Positions 12,198-16,030 of a DNA stretch of 16,030 nucleotides are shown here, piece after piece. The translations under genes were made by a program, and so were the position numbers. The stretch spans positions 1 through 16,030 of the forward strand of contig CAJMAO010000031.1 of NCBI GenBank assembly GCA_905211345.1, read 5' to 3'. Source of the DNA: an uncultured Prevotella sp. GTDB taxonomy: Bacteria; Bacteroidota; Bacteroidia; Bacteroidales; Bacteroidaceae. Every line of letters begins with the position of its first letter. Position 1 is the first letter of the stretch. Below the pieces are notes generated by a model, which saw only the letters and a list, made by a program, of their open reading frames with translations, was not told the origin of the DNA and searched no databases.

Positions 12198-14602
12198 TTT
12201 ATTTTTCCCGTTCCGTAGCCGTAACTGTAACCGTAGCGGTAGGCGTAGATAGTTCCCGCGCACCGCGTTCCGTTCAATATTACGGCCAAGTTGTTCAATC
12301 TTCCGCTCCTGTATAGCTTTTCCAAGTCGTCGAGCATCGCCCGCTCGAGCTTTCCCGCACGCACTACGAAGAGCGAACGGTCTACATAATGTGATATTAT
12401 CGACGTGTCGGCTACAGCATCAATGGGCGGACAGTCGATGAAGATATAGTCATAACGCGTCCTTAGGACTTGCAATAGAGCCGCAAAACGGTCGGAAGCC
12501 AACAGTTCGGCGGGGTTCGGCGGAATAGTGCCCGACGGCAGGATGTCGAGTCCGGGACATACCTTTACATGGTGTATTATCGTATCCACGTCGTCAATAT
12601 GCCGCCCGAGATAATCGCTAAGACCGGGCTTTTGGCTGTCTGCGTAGCGCGAAAGGGCCGCGGTGCGCAGGTCGCAGTCAACAACGAGCACCCGCTTTTC
12701 CTTTATAGCGAGGCACGACGCAAGGTTCAATGTGAGGAAAGTCTTGCCGCTGCCCGTGTTATACGATGTCATCATCTGCACGCTTGCGCCGCTGCCCGGA
12801 GCGTTAAGAAACTCGATGTTCGTGCGCATTATGCGGAACGCTTCGTTTATAATGTCGTGGTTCCCGTGCTCAACCACAACGCCGTAGTCCTTTGCAGGCT
12901 GCGGTTTCAACGACATTACGCCACGCCGTTCGTCCTCCACCAACGGTATTTCGCCCACAAGCGGAGCCGTCACACGTTCCTCCACGTCCTTTCGTCCGCG
13001 CACTTTGTTGTTGGTGGTTTCAAGCAAATACACAACGCCAGTAGGCAAAGCCAAGCCTACCACGAGGGCAACAAGCATTATCATGCCCGTCTTAGGCGCA
13101 AGCGGGACATCGCTGCCAGACGGGGATTTGATGATTTGTGTATTGTCGGCGTTGAACGATTGCGACAGCTGATTTTCCTCCCGGCGTTGCAAAAGGAACA
13201 GATACAAGGCTTCCTTAACTTTCTGTTGGCGCTCTACCGACAGCAAGACCTTGGCCTGTGTGGGATTGGTCGAGATGTCGGTGTTGGTCTTCTGTTCGTA
13301 GTTCTGCAAGTGACCGATGTGCGTAGAGAGCGAAACCATGAGGTTGTTGAGCGAATTCAGCACCGAGCGGCGCATCTGTGCGAGCTGGCTGTCCATGTCT
13401 TTTATCAACGGGTTGCCCTCTCCGCTGTTGGCCACCAGCTTGTTGCGTTCCAGCTGCATGGCGTTATACTTGTCGATTAAAGCGTCTATCTTATCATTGT
13501 CAAGCCCCACGTTGACGGGTATCAGCTGGTTGGTGTTGACGCGCGCGGCGATGAAGTCGCGTATGTAACCGGCCACGGAGAGCTGCGTATTGAGGCCAAG
13601 CAGTATGGCGGAGTTCTTGTCGGCGCGCTCCATCGACAGGCTGTAAGCCTTCTCTATGTCGGGCAGCAGGTTGTCGCTCTTGTACTTCGATATGTCAGTA
13701 TCTACGCTGTCAAGCTCGCGCTCGATGATGGCGAGACGCTCGTCTAGGAAGCGCGTGGCTCCGGCTGTCACCTCGTTGCGGTTTTTCATCCATACTTTAT
13801 TATATATGTCGATAACCGCCGACAGTATATCTTCTGCCCTTTCGCCAGACACGTCACGGTAAGACAGGTCGAGTATGGTCGACTTTTTGTCGCCGATTTC
13901 AACCGAAAGGCCACCCAAGAAGCGGTTTGCGGCTACGCGCTTGGCCGTCTTCCGCACGTCTATCTCGTCGTTATCGGGCGACACACCTGAATAATGCGAC
14001 GTGCTCTTTATTGTCAGACGGCCCAGCGGGGTGTTGACCGTTTGGCCGACATTGCACGTCAAGTCAGGTGAATGTAACTCTTTACCGTTCTTCACGAAGC
14101 CCGACATTTTCACTCCTCCGCGGCCGTCCAAACTTAAATGCAACGCCGCGGCATCGTCCTCATCCAAGTCACGGAACACCACTTTTACGGGCAACGACTT
14201 GCCGTAAAGCGTGTTATCATAAAACATACCGCTTGTAGTATAACTTACGTTGAGGTCCAGAAGCCCCACCACTTCCGACATTACATCGGGCGACTTGATT
14301 GCAGCGATTACGTTGTTGACGTTAGTATTATCAGAGAAAAAGCCGAAGTCCATATAGTCGTTGAGCAACTCGTTGATTATGGTGGGCTTGCGGTTGCGCT
14401 CGAGCACCATTATCGAGGCGTCGCGCTTATACACAGGTTGGGTCTTCTTCACATACAGCACGCCCACTATCAAGGCCACGGTAACGGTCACGACATACCA
14501 CCGCCAGCGGGAGGCACACTCTATAAGGACATCGCGCAGGCTTACGCCGTCGTCACGTTCGTCAGAAGGTTGTATTATATTCTGTTCTTCCATTATAGTC
14601 AA
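12194..14602 (-). CDS. Wzz/Wzc-type polysaccharide co-polymerase with tyrosine autokinase domain
   Basis: The 802-residue protein has the full layout of a bacterial tyrosine kinase of polysaccharide export. A Wzz chain-length domain starts with a membrane helix at about 36-51, a long periplasmic coiled-coil region follows (about 285-480), and a second membrane helix lies at 507-527. The cytoplasmic kinase has E-A-F-R-I-M-R (587-593, the E-x2-R-x2-R oligomerisation motif), Walker A S-Y-N-T-G-S-G-K-T (613-621, K620), Walker A' V-D-C-D-L-R (641-646) and Walker B F-I-D-C-P-P (721-726). The C-terminal tyrosine cluster has Tyr at 786, 788, 790, 792, 794 and 796. The start could equally be the ATG at 14593. 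It lies 23 bases behind the Wza-like gene and overlaps the hydrolase gene by four bases. Cycles of cluster phosphorylation are known to drive polymer export. Confidence 0.93.
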   Translation of the reverse strand: MTIMEEQNIIQPSDERDDGVSLRDVLIECASRWRWYVVTVTVALIVGVLYVKKTQPVYKRDASIMVLERNRKPTIINELLNDYMDFGFFSDNTNVNNVIAAIKSPDVMSEVVGLLDLNVSYTTSGMFYDNTLYGKSLPVKVVFRDLDEDDAAALHLSLDGRGGVKMSGFVKNGKELHSPDLTCNVGQTVNTPLGRLTIKSTSHYSGVSPDNDEIDVRKTAKRVAANRFLGGLSVEIGDKKSTILDLSYRDVSGERAEDILSAVIDIYNKVWMKNRNEVTAGATRFLDERLAIIERELDSVDTDISKYKSDNLLPDIEKAYSLSMERADKNSAILLGLNTQLSVAGYIRDFIAARVNTNQLIPVNVGLDNDKIDALIDKYNAMQLERNKLVANSGEGNPLIKDMDSQLAQMRRSVLNSLNNLMVSLSTHIGHLQNYEQKTNTDISTNPTQAKVLLSVERQQKVKEALYLFLLQRREENQLSQSFNADNTQIIKSPSGSDVPLAPKTGMIMLVALVVGLALPTGVVYLLETTNNKVRGRKDVEERVTAPLVGEIPLVEDERRGVMSLKPQPAKDYGVVVEHGNHDIINEAFRIMRTNIEFLNAPGSGASVQMMTSYNTGSGKTFLTLNLASCLAIKEKRVLVVDCDLRTAALSRYADSQKPGLSDYLGRHIDDVDTIIHHVKVCPGLDILPSGTIPPNPAELLASDRFAALLQVLRTRYDYIFIDCPPIDAVADTSIISHYVDRSLFVVRAGKLERAMLDDLEKLYRSGRLNNLAVILNGTRCAGTIYAYRYGYSYGYGTGKIK

Positions 14603-14625
14603 TGTTTCAGGTTCTTTACTGGCGT

Positions 14626-15306
14626 TTACTTTGGAGTAGCGTACACGACATCGTTCTGACGCAGGTAATACGCGGGCGAGGAATATATGCTCCGGGCCGA
14701 ACCAAGGTCTATGCGGTAAGCCATCCGGCGGCCGTCCTCATGCCTCATCACCACCAACCGGCGACGGTCGGCTTTGTCGGTAAGGTCGCCGGCCATACCT
14801 ATCGCATCGAGAATGGTCAGGCAATCGCGCGTAATGGCGTAACGGCCGGGATGCCTCACTTCGCCGAGCACGGACAGTCCGAGGTTGCAGAACTCAACAG
14901 TCACCACGCCGTCGGCCAGCAACTGCCGCCCGGCCAGCTGGCTTTTCACCAACCGGGCCACCGAGTCGCGCGTAAGTCCGGCCACTTGCAGACGCCCCAT
15001 CACGGGAAAGTCGATGCAGCCACGACTGTCAACCGTATACTGCGACAGCCCGCGACCGCCTAACGTATCGCCGCCTACAACATCGCCCGACACCACAGGC
15101 AGGTTGAACAACGCGGAGAGTTTAGGGTCGCGGCTGCTCACTACTATCGATATTTTATCATACGGTTGCAGGCGGATTTCCTGCACGGAAGCGGCCGTAA
15201 AGGCTGTATCCGGACACATATCCCATACATACGCCTCATGGCGCGACGCTCCGCAAGAACACAGCATCGTAACCGCAAGTAATAATATAAATAGGTGTTT
15301 TACCAT
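14626..15306 (-). CDS. Wza-like outer-membrane polysaccharide export lipoprotein
   Basis: The 226-residue protein has a signal with lipobox L-C-S-C (15-18). Residues about 42-138 form the polysaccharide export (PES) domain, with Y-D-K-I-S-I-V-V-S-S-R-D-P and V-D-S-R-G-C-I-D-F-P-V-M-G, and residues about 141-200 an SLBB domain with V-L-G-E-V-R-H-P-G-R-Y. It is shorter than the 379-residue E. coli Wza and lacks its C-terminal pore helix, which is usual for the Bacteroidetes versions that use another outer-membrane element. It is the first gene of the operon with the autokinase and the hydrolase. Together they would move an exopolysaccharide or capsule across the envelope, but no glycosyltransferase, flippase or polymerase gene is in view. 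Confidence 0.9.
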   Translation of the reverse strand: MVKHLFILLLAVTMLCSCGASRHEAYVWDMCPDTAFTAASVQEIRLQPYDKISIVVSSRDPKLSALFNLPVVSGDVVGGDTLGGRGLSQYTVDSRGCIDFPVMGRLQVAGLTRDSVARLVKSQLAGRQLLADGVVTVEFCNLGLSVLGEVRHPGRYAITRDCLTILDAIGMAGDLTDKADRRRLVVMRHEDGRRMAYRIDLGSARSIYSSPAYYLRQNDVVYATPK

Positions 15307-15350
15307 AAAAAAACAAACTTTAATCTTTTTGTTTAGACTGAAATCCTGTG

Positions 15351-15358
15351 CAAAAGTA
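15351..15358 (-). promoter_or_regulatory. Candidate -7 promoter element of the export operon
   Basis: On the minus strand TACTTTTG matches TAnnTTTG, 44 bases before the wza-like ATG. The -33 region is T-rich without a clean TTTG. The preceding 38-bp inverted repeat stands just upstream. Confidence 0.5.
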
Positions 15359-15378
15359 AAATCTTATTCCTTAAAAAC

Positions 15379-15484
15379 TTATTTAATTAAGAGTTAAGAA
15401 TTAAGAATTAAGAAAATATGCCTTATCGGTTTATAGGCAATGGTGTTTTTCTTAATTCTTAATTCTTAACTCTTAATTAAATAA
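15379..15484. repeat. Perfect 38-bp inverted repeat built from GAATTAA units
   Basis: Positions 15379-15416 are the exact reverse complement of 15447-15484 with a 30-base loop. Each arm holds three 7-base units (GAGTTAA, GAATTAA, GAATTAA) next to TTTAATTAA. The loop itself has a TGCC...GGCA mini-stem (about 15419-15439). It follows by one base the stop of the minus-strand gene at 15486, so it probably ends that transcript. Confidence 0.88.
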
Positions 15485-15485
15485 T

Positions 15486-16030
15486 TCACTTCCTGCTGGC
15501 CTCGATGTCAAACTCACTGACGTTTGAAACCACGTCGTGATTGCCCTTTACGGCATACACACGGAACGTCAGGCGACCGTCTTTCAGCCTTTTTCCGGCT
15601 TTCACCATGGCCGTATAACGCACGCCCTTGCCGGGCAATATGCGCTCTACGTGTATGGTGTTTGATATTGTAACGTGCTTGCTCCCGCTGGTCTCCACCA
15701 CCATAGGCTGCACGTCATACACCGGTTCCGATGACATGTTGTACACCTCGAAAATAACCTTGCACAGCTCGCCTCCGTTCAGGCGGCGGTCTTGGTTGTC
15801 ATCAACGAAGCGCGCGTTGCGCACTTCAAGCGGATGGGCCAGCGGCTTTTGCGGCTCACGTATGCCGTCGTAACGCACCGTCGGGGTAACGTCGGTAGGG
15901 CGAGTGGCCGTATAGTCGCCCGTATAATCAGAGCTTTGGAAGTCATAAAGCACGTCGTCGCCGCGCCCTGCGGGGTCAAAACCGCTGCCGTCGTCATAAT
16001 CACTACCATAATCGTAACCGTCATCCCGGC
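15486..16030 (-). CDS. C-terminal part of a protein with Asp/Gly/Tyr-rich linker and Ig-like domain (5' end outside window)
   Basis: The reading frame stays open to the window edge, so only the C-terminal 180 or so residues are seen. A low-complexity segment rich in Asp, Gly and Tyr (about 15900-16025) is followed by a proline-containing linker and then a beta-rich domain of about 110 residues. That domain begins V-R-N-A-R-F-V-D-D-N-Q-D and continues with K-V-I-F-E-V-Y-N and Y-D-V-Q-P-M-V, as in CARDB or other Ig-like modules at the ends of Bacteroidetes envelope proteins. A 12-residue loop D-D-N-Q-D-R-R-L-N-G-G-E has the spacing of a calcium-binding EF-hand loop. The complete protein cannot be named. 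A start at the internal GTG (15953) is unlikely because the frame continues upstream. Confidence 0.72.
   Translation of the reverse strand, partial: RDDGYDYGSDYDDGSGFDPAGRGDDVLYDFQSSDYTGDYTATRPTDVTPTVRYDGIREPQKPLAHPLEVRNARFVDDNQDRRLNGGELCKVIFEVYNMSSEPVYDVQPMVVETSGSKHVTISNTIHVERILPGKGVRYTAMVKAGKRLKDGRLTFRVYAVKGNHDVVSNVSEFDIEASRK

Noticed and set aside
12198..12263. Extension of the hydrolase by 22 codons into the autokinase gene
   Set aside because: It would read the tyrosine-tail DNA in another frame; the ATG at 12197 gives a clean membrane anchor and a four-base overlap typical of coupled genes.
12569..13480. A 303-codon plus-strand frame opposite the autokinase
   Set aside because: It lies wholly inside the well-supported autokinase gene and shows no domain features.

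Overview
The window looks like a chromosomal segment from a Bacteroidota bacterium, most likely a Prevotella-like member of the Bacteroidales. The signs are repeated promoter elements of the Bacteroidetes sigma-ABfr type (TAnnTTTG, often with TTTG 19-21 bases upstream), few Shine-Dalgarno sequences, a lipoprotein whose mature end is C-S-D-D-D-D (a Bacteroides-type surface export signal), short Wza-like and BY-kinase Wzc-like export proteins, and a hexameric glutamate dehydrogenase. The genus is an inference from style, not from a database match.

Layout. The 3' part of a tRNA with anticodon CAT (probably elongator Met) and its terminator lie at the left edge, followed by a repeat-rich gap. Next comes a surface lipoprotein with PepSY-like repeats (minus strand), divergent from a secreted pectin methylesterase-family protein. 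Then follow an O-acetylhomoserine sulfhydrylase-type PLP enzyme, NADP-type glutamate dehydrogenase with an RlpA-family protein 14 bases behind it, and a pair made of a multi-pass membrane protein and a small winged-helix regulator. On the minus strand come RidA and threonine dehydratase IlvA; RidA detoxifies the enamine/imine products of IlvA. A glycerate kinase (plus strand) faces a minus-strand polysaccharide-export operon: a Wza-like lipoprotein, a Wzz/Wzc tyrosine autokinase and an alpha/beta hydrolase whose start codon overlaps the Wzc stop. A partial gene with an Asp/Gly/Tyr-rich linker and an Ig-like tail closes the window.

The coding content is mostly ordinary metabolism and envelope biogenesis. 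The striking part is between the genes. Four intergenic regions carry inverted repeats built from short iterated units, with a different unit at each place: about GGTAAAA near 4.3 kb, AGGAGTA near 8.1 kb, GTTAAAGCA near 11.1 kb and GAATTAA near 15.4 kb. Two of these are perfect over 38 and 41 bp, and the 41-bp one runs into the stop codons of both convergent genes. In addition, two dispersed repeat families are visible: a roughly 100-bp A/T plus GGCC element with AAAAGRCGGCCTTTT-type palindromes present in opposite orientations near 0.2 kb and 9.9 kb, and a roughly 30-bp C/G-rich palindrome at about 7.6-7.7, 8.3 and 9.8 kb, one copy of which supplies the C-terminus of the winged-helix regulator.

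No CRISPR array, transposase, phage gene or defence gene was found.
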